Source: JACVRW01 sp963728155 (lineage in GTDB: Bacteria; Actinomycetota; Thermoleophilia; Solirubrobacterales; Thermoleophilaceae). Taken from it: a DNA stretch of 64,000 nt. The stretch is taken from positions 192,936 to 256,935 of the forward strand of contig CAVSJF010000011.1 of assembly GCA_963728155.1 (NCBI GenBank), in the 5' to 3' direction. Of the stretch, positions 48,475 to 57,209 are shown one piece after another. The first letter of the stretch is position 1. Every line of letters begins with the position of its first letter. Position numbers and translations under genes: made by a program. Below the pieces are notes generated by a model. It ran no database searches. It saw nothing but the letters and a program-made list of their open reading frames with translations, and was not told the origin of the DNA.

Positions 48475-49353
48475 ATGATCTTGGTCACTGGAGCAACGGG
48501 GAACGCGGGAGCGGAGGTGGTGCGCGCGCTGCTGGAGAAGGGACGGCCCGTCCGGGCCTTCGTGCGCGATCCGCTCGAGGCCGAGCGCCGCTTCGGCGAC
48601 GCGGCCGAGTTGGCCGTGGGCGACTTCGCGGAGCCGGACTCGGTGCGTGCCGCGCTGGATGGCGTGGAGAGCGTGTTCCTGTCGGGCGCCGACGATCCAC
48701 GCCGCGTCGCGTGGGAGGTGGACGCCATCGACATCGCTGCTGCTACCGGCGTGCGCCGGATCGTCAAGCTCTCCTCGATCGTGGCCCAGCCCGGAGCGCC
48801 GGTCGCCTTCTGGGACTGGCACGGGCAGATCGAGCAGCACCTGAGGGCGTCGGGCGTGGCCACCACGATCCTCCGGGCCAACGCGTTCATGTCGAACGTG
48901 CTCGCCGGCGCGGATCAGGTCGCACACGAGGGTCGCCTGTTCGCGCCCGCGGGCGAGGCTAGGATCGCCTTGATCGATCCCCGAGACGTGGGGGCGGCGG
49001 CGGCCGCGGTGCTGACCACCTCCAGCCACGAGGGCAAGACCCATGTGCTCACCGGTCCCGAGGCAATCACCTACGAGCAGGCGGCGGCCGACCTCTCCGT
49101 GGCCACCGGTCGCGAGGTCGAGTTCATCGACGTTCCCGACGAGACCGCGAAGCAGGCGATGATCGAGGGCGGTATTCCGGAGTTCGCCGCCGAGCAGATC
49201 GTCCAAGTGTTCGTGATGCTGCGCCAGGGCGTGGGCCGGCAGGTCACGCACACGGTCGAGGCGCTCACCGGGAGCCCGGCGCGCGACTTCGCCTCGTTCG
49301 CGCGCGACCACGCGCGGCTGTTCGCGCCGGCCGCGGTTGGTGCGAGGCGGTGA
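48475..49353 (+). CDS. NmrA-like NAD(P)-binding protein
   Basis: 292 residues. The dinucleotide site is ILVTGATGNAGAEVVRALL, then PVRAFVRDP, VESVFLSGADDPRR and RRIVKLSSIVAQPG. ANAFMSNVL and ALIDPRDVGAAAAAVLT match NmrA/azoreductase-type atypical SDRs. AGAAGGGAG lies upstream of the ATG. It shares a transcript with the SnoaL-like gene. Confidence 0.88.
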   Translation: MILVTGATGNAGAEVVRALLEKGRPVRAFVRDPLEAERRFGDAAELAVGDFAEPDSVRAALDGVESVFLSGADDPRRVAWEVDAIDIAAATGVRRIVKLSSIVAQPGAPVAFWDWHGQIEQHLRASGVATTILRANAFMSNVLAGADQVAHEGRLFAPAGEARIALIDPRDVGAAAAAVLTTSSHEGKTHVLTGPEAITYEQAAADLSVATGREVEFIDVPDETAKQAMIEGGIPEFAAEQIVQVFVMLRQGVGRQVTHTVEALTGSPARDFASFARDHARLFAPAAVGARR

Positions 49354-49772
49354 CCGTGACCGACGGCTCGACACTCGAGGCCAACAAGGCCCTGGTTCGC
49401 CGGATCTTCATCGAGGTGATCCCCGGCGGCGACCCCGCCGCGATGCGCGGCCTGGTGGCCCCCGATTGGTTCGACCACGATCCGCTACCCGGGCAGCCGC
49501 CCGGGCCGGAGGGACCCGAGTACGTGGTCTCCACCATGCACGGCGCGCATCCCGACCTCGAGTTCACCCTCCACGACCTGGTCGCCGAGGGCGATCGCGT
49601 CACGGTCCGCTGGACGATGAACGCCACCAACACCGGCCCGATGCTCGGCCGGCCACCCACCGGGAAGCCGGTGGAGCTGTCGGCCATCGTGATCTTCCGC
49701 ATCGCCGACGGCAAGCTCGCCGAGCGCTGGGCCGGGTGGAAGCCGGGGTTCGCGCCCGGGGGGCCGGCCTAG
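49350..49772 (+). CDS. SnoaL-like / ester cyclase family protein
   Basis: 140 residues of NTF2 fold. NKALVRRIFIEVIPGGDPAA, LVAPDWFDHDP, HGAHPDLEFTLHDLVAEGD and AERWAGWKPG are typical. GTG overlaps the previous stop (GTGA). Role unknown; possibly handles a small-molecule ligand with the SDR. Confidence 0.85.
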   Translation: MTVTDGSTLEANKALVRRIFIEVIPGGDPAAMRGLVAPDWFDHDPLPGQPPGPEGPEYVVSTMHGAHPDLEFTLHDLVAEGDRVTVRWTMNATNTGPMLGRPPTGKPVELSAIVIFRIADGKLAERWAGWKPGFAPGGPA

Positions 49773-50524
49773 GCCGGAGCAGGCACATCGACCCGCTTCG
49801 TCGCGCTGACCGAAGCGGCGTGCGCGGCGTCGCCGGGCACCCGGGCGCGGAACACGGAATCGCGGTCCACCTGCAGCCGGCGGGAGTAGACCGAGCGGGT
49901 GGCGTTGCCGGCGCGCAGACGAGCGGTGGCCACCGTCTTGAACTTGCCGCTCCGGGCGCGCCGCTGGATCTGGAGGGTGCGGCCGTCCTGCTCGGGGCGG
50001 ACCGTGCCGAAGAGCCGAATGCGCTTGCCGGCGCGCGGGGTCGCGTCGGTTACCTTCAGCGTCACCTTCAGCCCGGGCAACTCATCGCCGGGCGCCGGGA
50101 CCTCGCCCGGCGGCGGTGAAGGGACCCCGGGTGGGGGCACCGGCGCGCCCGCGGCCACCCGCACCACGCCCGTCATTCCCGCCGAGCGGTGCAGCACGCA
50201 GTAGTAGGGGAACGTGCCGGCGGTGGCGAAGGGCCGCTGGCGCGTCCAAGGCGGCCCGGTAGCCGCGGCGGGCTGCGTGAAAAGGCCGTCTTCGAACACC
50301 ACGTTGTGGTTGCCCTGCGTGTTGGTCCAGGTCACCGTATCGCCGGCCACGATCGTCAGGTCGGCGGGCGTGAAGTCGTTGGACGTCACGGCGACGGCAT
50401 GGTCGGCCGCGGCGGCGGCGCCTACGCCGAGCGTGCCAAGCCCCAGCAGAGTTCCCGCCGCCACCAGGAGCAAACCGCCGCGTCCGCCGAGCGGCCTGCG
50501 AGCCCGCTTGTCGCGCTCATCCAT
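49769..50524 (-). CDS. Secreted cupredoxin (plastocyanin-like) protein with C-terminal beta domain
   Basis: 251 residues from ATG at 50524. A signal peptide with an internal basic start (about 1-40) is followed by a blue-copper domain: FTPADLTIVAGDTVTWTNTQ, ligand His in GNHNVVFED, and Cys, His, Met in FPYYCVLHRSAGMTGVV. A proline-rich linker (about 140-165) leads to a roughly 80-residue beta-sandwich. Electron transfer or copper binding outside the cell is expected. It overlaps the convergent SnoaL gene. Confidence 0.85.
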   Translation of the reverse strand: MDERDKRARRPLGGRGGLLLVAAGTLLGLGTLGVGAAAAADHAVAVTSNDFTPADLTIVAGDTVTWTNTQGNHNVVFEDGLFTQPAAATGPPWTRQRPFATAGTFPYYCVLHRSAGMTGVVRVAAGAPVPPPGVPSPPPGEVPAPGDELPGLKVTLKVTDATPRAGKRIRLFGTVRPEQDGRTLQIQRRARSGKFKTVATARLRAGNATRSVYSRRLQVDRDSVFRARVPGDAAHAASVSATKRVDVPAPA

Positions 50525-50593
50525 TCGCGTCCTCGCGGCGCACGCTACCTGACCGCCAAGACCGCCACCAGCGGGCCGCGGTACCGTAATCGG

Positions 50594-50983
50594 ATGGCCT
50601 ACGGGATCGCCGGAGCCCACGCCATCGTCTTTGCCGAGGACGCCGAGCAGGCCCGCGCATTCGTGCGCGACGTGCTGGGCCTGGATGCGGTCGATGCGGG
50701 TGAGGGCTGGTTGATCTTCGCCCTCCCGCCGGCGGAGCTCGCCTTTCACCCAGGTCCCGGCTGGGGGCTCGACGCCGGCCAGCACCTCGTGTTTCTGATG
50801 TGCCACGACATCGATCGCACCGTCGAGGACCTGAAGGCCAAGGGCGTGGAGTTCGTGGCGCCGGTGACCGACGAGGGCTATGGCCTCGTCACGCGCTTCA
50901 AGATCCCGGGTGCCGGCGAGATGGGCCTCTACGAGCCGCGCCACCCCAGTCCGCTGGAGGACTTCAACCGCACCGGCGGCTAA
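50594..50983 (+). CDS. VOC/glyoxalase-fold protein
   Basis: 129 residues, one paired beta-alpha-beta-beta-beta unit set. HAIVFAEDAEQARAFVRDVL, ELAFHPGPGWG, HLVFLMCHDIDRTVEDL and VTRFKIPGAGEMGLYEPRHP give the usual metal-ligand positions. TACCGT ends 6 bases before the ATG, so leaderless. Substrate unknown. Confidence 0.85.
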   Translation: MAYGIAGAHAIVFAEDAEQARAFVRDVLGLDAVDAGEGWLIFALPPAELAFHPGPGWGLDAGQHLVFLMCHDIDRTVEDLKAKGVEFVAPVTDEGYGLVTRFKIPGAGEMGLYEPRHPSPLEDFNRTGG

Positions 50984-51669
50984 CTACGCCACTCGGCTTC
51001 CCAGCGCAGCCAGGCGTCGGCCAAGTGCAGAGCGACGATCTGCTCCTCGCGCGATGGTCTCGCCGGCCATTCGAGCTCCAGGCGCCCCGACCACGGGCCG
51101 GGAAAGGGCCGTCGCGATGCGGCGTCGCCCGGCTCCGCTCGCGCGAAGCCTCGCCCTGTGCTCCCGGAGACGATCCACGCCGTTGCGTCGGGCTGCAGCC
51201 ACCTGCGCCAGCCCCGCGCCCGCGGCTGCCCGGGCGCGCTCGCCTCCTCCACCGTCACCTCGGGCACCGAGCTCAGTCGCGCCCCGTCGACCATCGGGCC
51301 AGACCGCGAACGCCTCGGCGGAACAGTCAGCACCGCCTTGCACGTGTCCTCGCCGTCGAGCAGTTCCCCGAGCACCCACGGCGCCTCACCGTCCTTCACG
51401 CGGTCGTTGGGATGTGCCCGCCAGCGCGCCGCTACCTCCCAACCGGCCCCGACGGGCGAGAGGACGGCGTAGGTCGCCGTCACCCCGCGTCGCAGGACGT
51501 TGAGGTCGTCGGGATCGCCGTTGAGGGCGGGCGTCTCCGAGAACGCTAGGAGCGGCTCTCCATCCTCACCGAAGAGCACAAGACCCGGCCGGCGCCAGTT
51601 CGGCGGGTCGGCCCAGGCCGCGCGCCCCTCGGCGTCCGGCCAGTAGACGCGCAGCGAGGGCGTCCCCAT
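50980..51669 (-). CDS. Protein of unknown function, tryptophan-rich
   Basis: 229 residues from ATG at 51669 (the frame is open to 51858). It contains many Trp and Pro, for example RVYWPDAEGRAAWADPPNW, WEVAARWRAHPNDR and LEWPARPSREEQIVALHLAD. Beta-rich, no signal peptide or membrane helix. No family recognised. Its stop overlaps the VOC gene's stop. Confidence 0.5.
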   Translation of the reverse strand: MGTPSLRVYWPDAEGRAAWADPPNWRRPGLVLFGEDGEPLLAFSETPALNGDPDDLNVLRRGVTATYAVLSPVGAGWEVAARWRAHPNDRVKDGEAPWVLGELLDGEDTCKAVLTVPPRRSRSGPMVDGARLSSVPEVTVEEASAPGQPRARGWRRWLQPDATAWIVSGSTGRGFARAEPGDAASRRPFPGPWSGRLELEWPARPSREEQIVALHLADAWLRWEAEWRS

Positions 51670-51973
51670 TGATATGGCGCCCCGGCCGTGCGTTTCCGGC
51701 ACGAAGGAAATGGTTGCCGCCCAAGCCAAGAAGCCTGCTCTCAGATGGTCGAGGGCGTTGGCTTCATGTCCGGATTGCTCGCCCGCAACGCCGGAAGCTT
51801 GAGCGCACGGCGTTCGCCCCCTGGTGCCACGCTGGCCGCAGGCGGGCGCGTCCGGCATCCCCGGCCGCAGAGCATGTCAGAGCGAGCCGCTTGCGAGCGA
51901 GCGAACGAGCGTTCAGCGAGGCTCTGAGGACGGGCGATGACGGGCGCGCCCGCCCGACCAACCGCGCAGAAAG
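51670..51973. other. Intergenic region without a supported gene
   Basis: About 300 bases between ftsH and an unknown gene on the same strand. Short open frames exist in several phases but none has a ribosome site or recognisable product. I see no clear terminator; the stretch near 51890-51930 is rich in GAGCGA-type repeats. Confidence 0.4.
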
Positions 51974-53947
51974 CTAGGTCGTCTCAGGCGACGAAGAGTC
52001 GCCACGCATCTCGGCGGTGCCGCCGGCCAGTCCCGGCCGGGGCAGCGGCTGCGGAGCGCGCTCGGGCCTGCGCTCCGGGGCCTCCGGGGCGGGGGGCGGC
52101 GGCGCCGGCAGGGCGCGCTCGTCGGGCCCGAATACCTCGTTCTCGCTCTTCCCCTCGAGCAGCTCCACGAACTGCTCGCGCTCGATGGTCTCGCGGCGCA
52201 GCAGGATGTCCGACGTCCTGTCGAGGCGCTCGCGGTGCTCCTCCAAGATCCCGCGCGCGGCCTGGTGCGCTTCCTCGACCATCCGCCGAATCTCGTCGTC
52301 GATCTCGCGGGCGATCTCGTCGGAGTAGTCGGGCTCAGAGCTGAACTCGCGGCCGAGGAAGGGCTGGCCGTGATCGTGGCCGAACACGCGCGGGCCGAGC
52401 TTCTCGGACATGCCGAAGCGCATGACCATCTGCTTGGCCGTGGCGGTGACCTTCTCGAGGTCGTTGGACGCCCCGGTGGTGACCTCGCCGAACACGATCT
52501 CCTCCGCGGCGCGGCCACCGAGCGTCATGGCCATCGTGTCGTTGAGCTCCGCGCGCGAGGTGAGGAACTTGTCCTCGGTCGGCAGCGAGATCGTGTAGCC
52601 GAGCGCCTGGCCACGCGAGATCACGGAGATCTTGTGCACCGGATCGGTGTTGTGCAGGTAGTGGGCGACCAGCGCGTGGCCCATCTCGTGGAACGCCGTG
52701 ATGCGACGCTCCTTCTCGCTCATCACCCGCGTCTTCTTCTCCGGGCCGGCGATCACGCGCATGATCCCCTCCTCCAGCTGGAGGTGGTCGATCTCGCGCT
52801 TGCCCTGGCGGGCGGCCAGCAATGCGGCCTCGTTGACCAGGTTCTGCAGGTCGGCGCCGGTGAATCCGGGCGTCTGCCCGGCGAGCACGTCGAGGTCGAT
52901 GTGCTTGGCCAGGGGCTTGCCGCGCGTGTGCACCTCGAGGATCTTCTGACGGCCGCGGCGGTCGGGACGGTCGACGACGATCTGGCGGTCGAAGCGGCCC
53001 GGGCGCAGCAGCGCCGGGTCGAGGATGTCGGGCCGGTTGGTGGCCGCGATGAGGATGATGTTGTCCTTCATCTCGAAGCCGTCCATCTCGACAAGCAGCT
53101 GATTGAGCGTCTGCTCACGCTCGTCGTGCCCGCCGCCCAGGCCGGCCCCGCGGTGACGGCCGACGGCGTCGATCTCGTCCATGAAGATGATGCAGGGCGA
53201 GTTCTGCTTGGCCTGCTCGAACAGGTCACGCACGCGCGAGGCGCCCACACCCACGAACATCTCGACGAAGTCCGATCCGGAGATCGAGAAGAAGGGAACG
53301 CCGGCCTCTCCGGCCACGGCGCGCGCCAGCAGCGTCTTGCCGGTGCCCGGAGGGCCGTAGAGCAGAACGCCCTTCGGGATCCTCGCGCCCAGGGCCTGGA
53401 ACTTCTTGGGGTTCTCCAGGAACTCCTTGATCTCCTGGAGCTCCTCGACCGCCTCGTCGACACCGGCCACGTCGCGGAAGGTGATCTTGGGCGCGTCGAC
53501 CGACATTCGCTTGGCGCGCGACTTGCCGAAGGACATGACCTTCGATCCCCCGCCCTGCATCTGGTTGATGATGAACAACCAGAAGAGCAGGAAGATCACG
53601 AAGGGAAGGATGTAGGTCAGCGCGGTGAGCCAGCCCGACCCGCCCTTGGCCTTCACGTCGATCGGGATGTCCTCCGCGCGGAGCTGGTTGACCAGGTTCT
53701 GCTCGGTGTTGTCCGGATAGGCGGTTTGGTACTTGGAGTCCTTGGAGCCCTTGAGCTGGACGTCGATCCGGTTGTTCTTGGTGTTGAGCGTGACGTCCTT
53801 GACCTTGCCGTCCTCAACCTGTGTGAGGAACTCCGAATAGGTGGGTTCCTCCTGGCGGTTGTCCGGGCTGATCAGCTTCTGCGCGAAGAAGGCCAGCACG
53901 ACGACGATCAGGATGGGAAAGGCGGCGCTCTTGAAGAATCGGCTCAC
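51974..53947 (-). CDS. ftsH: ATP-dependent zinc metalloprotease FtsH
   Basis: 657 residues. Two membrane helices (about 8-25 and 112-132) flank an external domain. The AAA domain has Walker A LLYGPPGTGKTLLAR near 198, Walker B IIFMDEIDAVG and the SRH RPGRFDRQIVV; the protease site is FHEMGHALVAH near 419. A proline-rich tail of about 45 residues follows. I prefer GTG at 53947, with AAGGA just upstream, to GTG at 53974. It degrades membrane proteins. Intact frame. Confidence 0.96.
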   Translation of the reverse strand: MSRFFKSAAFPILIVVVLAFFAQKLISPDNRQEEPTYSEFLTQVEDGKVKDVTLNTKNNRIDVQLKGSKDSKYQTAYPDNTEQNLVNQLRAEDIPIDVKAKGGSGWLTALTYILPFVIFLLFWLFIINQMQGGGSKVMSFGKSRAKRMSVDAPKITFRDVAGVDEAVEELQEIKEFLENPKKFQALGARIPKGVLLYGPPGTGKTLLARAVAGEAGVPFFSISGSDFVEMFVGVGASRVRDLFEQAKQNSPCIIFMDEIDAVGRHRGAGLGGGHDEREQTLNQLLVEMDGFEMKDNIILIAATNRPDILDPALLRPGRFDRQIVVDRPDRRGRQKILEVHTRGKPLAKHIDLDVLAGQTPGFTGADLQNLVNEAALLAARQGKREIDHLQLEEGIMRVIAGPEKKTRVMSEKERRITAFHEMGHALVAHYLHNTDPVHKISVISRGQALGYTISLPTEDKFLTSRAELNDTMAMTLGGRAAEEIVFGEVTTGASNDLEKVTATAKQMVMRFGMSEKLGPRVFGHDHGQPFLGREFSSEPDYSDEIAREIDDEIRRMVEEAHQAARGILEEHRERLDRTSDILLRRETIEREQFVELLEGKSENEVFGPDERALPAPPPPAPEAPERRPERAPQPLPRPGLAGGTAEMRGDSSSPETT

Positions 53948-54051
53948 GAGAGTCCTTGTCAGTCCTCTACGCACCCTTGAACATTTCGTCTCAAAAAGTG
54001 CGCTCTGAGGGTGAAACGAGAGCGTAGCAGTGGGGTATTGCCCTCTTCTGC

Positions 54052-54597
54052 CTATTCGGCAGCGGCGGCGTCGCCCTCAAGTACCGCAACGTAGGGCAGG
54101 TTGCGGTAACGCTCGGCGAAGTCGAGGCCGTAGCCGATCGCGAAGCGATTGGGGATCTCGAAGCCGACGTAGCGGATGGGCATCTCGATCTCGCGCCGTT
54201 CGGGCTTGGTGAGCAGCGCGCAGACCTCGAGCGAGGCCGGGTCGCGGGCCCTGAGCATGCGGAACAGGTAGGAGAGCGTGAGCCCGGAGTCGACGATGTC
54301 CTCGACGATCAGCACCTCGCGTCCCTGGATCGAGGCGTCCAGGTCCTTGAGGATGCGCACGACACCCGAGGAGTCGGTCGAAGCGCCGTAGGACGACACG
54401 GCCATGAAGTCCACCTGCACGGTGAAGTCGAGGTGGCGCATCAGGTCCGAGAGGAAGAAGACCGCACCCTTGAGCACCCCCACCAGCAGCAGGTCCTTGC
54501 CCTCGTAGTCACGCGAGATCTCCTCGGCCAGCTCGCGCACCCGATGTTCGAGCTCGTCGCGTTGGACCAGGATCTCGCCGACGCGGTGCTCGCTCAC
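54052..54597 (-). CDS. hpt: Hypoxanthine phosphoribosyltransferase
   Basis: 181 residues. LLLVGVLKGAVFFLSDL, SSYGASTDSSG and the PRPP loop VLIVEDIVDSGLTLSYL are present, then RYVGFEIPNRFAIGYGLDFA. It salvages hypoxanthine and guanine. GTG at 54597 follows TACACT by 7 bases, so it is probably leaderless. It lies just upstream of ftsH, an order seen in many Gram-positives. Confidence 0.95.
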   Translation of the reverse strand: MSEHRVGEILVQRDELEHRVRELAEEISRDYEGKDLLLVGVLKGAVFFLSDLMRHLDFTVQVDFMAVSSYGASTDSSGVVRILKDLDASIQGREVLIVEDIVDSGLTLSYLFRMLRARDPASLEVCALLTKPERREIEMPIRYVGFEIPNRFAIGYGLDFAERYRNLPYVAVLEGDAAAAE

Positions 54598-54622
54598 CCG
54601 CGCGAGTGTAGACCCGCCGGCG

Positions 54623-55207
54623 TCAGGTCTCGTCGCGGTCGATCCACTTCGGCGCCACCGCGCCGGGCTCGTAGGCGCGTAGGCGCTCGAGCAACACGGC
54701 CGGCTCGCGCTCCACGATCAGGGTCGCGCGGTACTCCTGTGTCAGGAAGCGCTCCTGGACGGCGTGATCGAGAAAGGCGGTGAGGCCCTCGTAGTAGCTC
54801 TCCACGTCGAGCAGCGCGCAGGGCTTTCGGTGCAGGCCGAGCTGCGACCAGGTGAACACCTCGATCAGCTCCTCGAGGGTGCCGACGCCACCGGGCAGGG
54901 CGACGAACGCGTCGGCCAGCTCGGCCATGAGCGCCTTGCGCTCGTGCATCGAATCGACCACGCGCAGGTCGTCGACGCCGCGGTGGCCGATCTCCCGGTC
55001 GACCAGCGAGCGGGGGATCACGCCGATGATCTCGCCCCCCGCAGCGAGCACGGCGTCGGCCAGCTTGCCCATGAGCCCGACGCCACCGCCACCGTAGACC
55101 ACCCCGATGCCCTGGCCCGCGAGCAGCGCGGCGAGCTCCTCGGTCGCGTCGGTGTAGGCGGGGTTGGCGCCGGGGCTGCTGCCGCAGAACACGCAGAGCC
55201 TGTTCAC
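54623..55207 (-). CDS. LOG-family protein (cytokinin riboside monophosphate phosphoribohydrolase type)
   Basis: 194 residues. RLCVFCGSSPGANPAY, VVYGGGGVGLMG, MHERKALM and the active-site ALPGGVGTLEELIEVFTWSQ match LOG/TIGR00730 proteins, which split nucleoside monophosphates to base and ribose phosphate. GTG at 55207 overlaps the deoB stop, so it belongs with nucleotide salvage. Confidence 0.92.
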   Translation of the reverse strand: MNRLCVFCGSSPGANPAYTDATEELAALLAGQGIGVVYGGGGVGLMGKLADAVLAAGGEIIGVIPRSLVDREIGHRGVDDLRVVDSMHERKALMAELADAFVALPGGVGTLEELIEVFTWSQLGLHRKPCALLDVESYYEGLTAFLDHAVQERFLTQEYRATLIVEREPAVLLERLRAYEPGAVAPKWIDRDET

Positions 55208-56364
55208 CGCGGCGCCTCCAAGAAGGGCTCGCCGGGCAGCTCGGGCGCGTCGCGGCCGGTCAGCCAGCGCAGCGTGCTGGCGCCCACGTCGGCGAGGAGT
55301 CCGTCGTGGCGGCCGTGCGCGCCTCCGAACACGGCCAGCAGCGGCGCGTACTCGCGAGTGTGGTCGGTGTGCGGCGCGTCGGGATCGACGCCGTGGTCGG
55401 CGGTCAGCACCAGCAGATCCTCCTCGCCGAGCAGGTCCAGCCACCGGGCTGCCGCGGCGTCGATCTCCTGCAGCGCGCGGTGGAAGCCCTTGACGTCGTG
55501 GCGGTGCCCGAAGAGCTGGTCGGTCTCCACGAGGTTGACGAAGATGAGCCCCGAGTCGAGCGTTTCGAGCAGGGACGTGGTGGCCGCGATCCCCTTCTCG
55601 TTGGTGGCGCCGTCGTGCTTCTCGTCGATGCCCACCCCGGCAAACAGGTCGCGCACCTTGCCCACCGCGTGCACCGGCAGGCCGGCGTCCTGGATCTCCT
55701 CGAGGTAGGTGCGGCCCGGCGGAGGGGCGGCGTAGTCGCGCCGCCCCTCGCGGCGCTCGAAGCTTCCCGGCTCGCCCTCGAAGGGCCGCGCGATCACGCG
55801 CCCAACGCGGTTCTCTCCCTGCATGAGCTCGCGGGCCTGCTCGCACACCTCGTACAGCCCGGGCTCGTCGAGCACGTCCACGTGCGCGGCGATCTGGAGC
55901 ACCGAGTCGGCCGAGGTGTAGAGGATCAGCTCCCCGGTGCTGAGGTGGTACTTGCCGTAGTCCTCGAGCACCTCGGTGCCCGAGTAGGGCTTGTTGCAGC
56001 AGTAGCGCTGCCCGGTGGCCTCCTCGAGCGCCGACACCAAATCGGCGGGGAAGCCCTCCGGGTAGGTGGGCAGCGGCTCCTTGGGCACGGCGCCCATCAG
56101 CTCCCAGTGCCCGGTGGTCGACTCCTTCCCGGGGCCCAGCGGGGCCAGGCGGCCGTGCACCACCGGGTCCGAGGCGGGCGGCACTCCCTCCAGGGGCAGG
56201 ATCGATCCCAGGCCGAGCCGGCCCAGCGTGGGCAGCTCGAGGCCGCCGACGCGCTGGGCCAGATGCCCGAGGGTGTTCGCCCCCTCGTCGCCCACGTAGT
56301 CGCCGGCATCCGGCAGGGCGCCCACACCGCAGGCATCCATCACTATCACCGCCGCTCGCGCCAC
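55204..56364 (-). CDS. deoB: Phosphopentomutase
   Basis: 386 residues, alkaline phosphatase-like fold. VIVMDACGVGALPDA with metal Asp, GKESTTGHWELMG with the phosphorylated Thr, LVETDQLFGHRHDVKGFHRA and LTADHGVDPDAPHTDHTREY complete the two-Mn site. It interconverts (deoxy)ribose 1- and 5-phosphates. GTG at 56364. With deoC it links nucleoside cleavage to central metabolism. Confidence 0.96.
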   Translation of the reverse strand: MARAAVIVMDACGVGALPDAGDYVGDEGANTLGHLAQRVGGLELPTLGRLGLGSILPLEGVPPASDPVVHGRLAPLGPGKESTTGHWELMGAVPKEPLPTYPEGFPADLVSALEEATGQRYCCNKPYSGTEVLEDYGKYHLSTGELILYTSADSVLQIAAHVDVLDEPGLYEVCEQARELMQGENRVGRVIARPFEGEPGSFERREGRRDYAAPPPGRTYLEEIQDAGLPVHAVGKVRDLFAGVGIDEKHDGATNEKGIAATTSLLETLDSGLIFVNLVETDQLFGHRHDVKGFHRALQEIDAAAARWLDLLGEEDLLVLTADHGVDPDAPHTDHTREYAPLLAVFGGAHGRHDGLLADVGASTLRWLTGRDAPELPGEPFLEAPR

Positions 56365-56373
56365 GGCGAGCGA

Positions 56374-56880
56374 TTATCGCGGCGAGAGCTCCTCGCGTGC
56401 TGCCGCGGCGAGGGCCTCGCGGTCGACGCCCATGGTGCGCAGGGCGCGCGCCGCGGTCCCGTGCTCCATGTCGGCAACCGCGATCACCACGTGCGCGCCG
56501 CGCAACCAGGTGCCCTCGTCACGCGCGAGCTGTCCGGCAGCCTGGAACGCGCTCTGCATCGGCGCCTTCGAGCGGTAGACACCCTCGCCCCGCTCGCCCT
56601 CGAGTCGATTGCCGGCCAGCGCGCCGTCGATCGGAGGCTCGATGCCGATCGCGCGCAGCGCGTCCGCGTGCTGGCGCTCGATCGCCGGCCGCAGTTCTCC
56701 CGGGTCGGCGCCGGCGCGCTCGAAGGCCCGCCGGGCGCTGCCCTCCGGCAGCCCGAGTGCAGAGAGCAGCAGGTGCTCGGCTCCCGGCTGCGACTCCCCC
56801 GCCGCCCGCGCCTGGTCCTCCGCTCCCAGCAGGAGCGCCTTGATCGTGCGCATGTCCTTGATCGGGTTCTTCAGCTTCAT
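56374..56880 (-). CDS. Stand-alone Clp N-domain protein
   Basis: 168 residues. Two Clp-repeat-like halves are seen: IKALLLGAEDQARAAGESQP with GAEHLLLSALGLPEG, and KAPMQSAFQAAGQLARDEG with LRGAHVVIAVADME. There is no ATPase. Such small proteins may act as adaptors or decoys for ClpC. The ATG overlaps the stop of the HTH gene (ATGA). Confidence 0.8.
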   Translation of the reverse strand: MKLKNPIKDMRTIKALLLGAEDQARAAGESQPGAEHLLLSALGLPEGSARRAFERAGADPGELRPAIERQHADALRAIGIEPPIDGALAGNRLEGERGEGVYRSKAPMQSAFQAAGQLARDEGTWLRGAHVVIAVADMEHGTAARALRTMGVDREALAAAAREELSPR

Positions 56881-57107
56881 CGCTCCGCCTTTCTTCGCCG
56901 GGTGTTCGCCTGATGTGAGTGCTTCTTGTGTGCGGCCTGCCGCGTGACCCCGAGCGCCTCCGCCACCTGGGCCCAGGTCCAGCCTTCCGCGATGGCGCGT
57001 TCGACCGCAGCGCGCTCGAGGCGGTCGGCCATCAGCCGTAGCGCCACGACCGCAGCCAGCGCCTCGGCGGGGTCGTCGGGGGTCGGCAGCTTCCGTGGCT
57101 CGGTCAC
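56877..57107 (-). CDS. Small helix-turn-helix protein paired with the Clp N-domain gene
   Basis: 76 residues. A dimerising helix (AEALAAVVALRLMADRLERA) leads to a helix-turn-helix, AIAEGWTWAQVAEALGVTRQ, and a basic tail. It sits beside two identical-spacing palindromes and is coupled to the Clp N-domain gene, so it is probably an autoregulator. Confidence 0.75.
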   Translation of the reverse strand: MTEPRKLPTPDDPAEALAAVVALRLMADRLERAAVERAIAEGWTWAQVAEALGVTRQAAHKKHSHQANTRRRKAER

Positions 57108-57109
57108 GT

Positions 57110-57155
57110 TGTCAACCGTAGTTGACAGGCTGCCGCGCTGTCAACTCAGGTTGAC
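57110..57155. promoter_or_regulatory. Two tandem GTCAAC-N4-GTTGAC palindromes
   Basis: GTCAAC-CGTA-GTTGAC lies at 57111-57126, with T and A extending it to 7-bp arms, and GTCAAC-TCAG-GTTGAC at 57140-57155. Both half-sites and the 4-base spacing are identical and the centres are 29 bases apart. They begin 3 bases upstream of the HTH gene's start and 55 bases upstream of deoC, so one bound protein could control both directions. Confidence 0.75.
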
Positions 57156-57209
57156 GCAAGGCGGCGGTCGCGGGACCGCGTGCGTCAGCCCCTGCGCCAT
57201 ACTGACCGG

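Noticed and set aside
51688..51961. Short open frames in the gap before ftsH
   Set aside because: They overlap each other in both strands, lack ribosome sites and have biased compositions.
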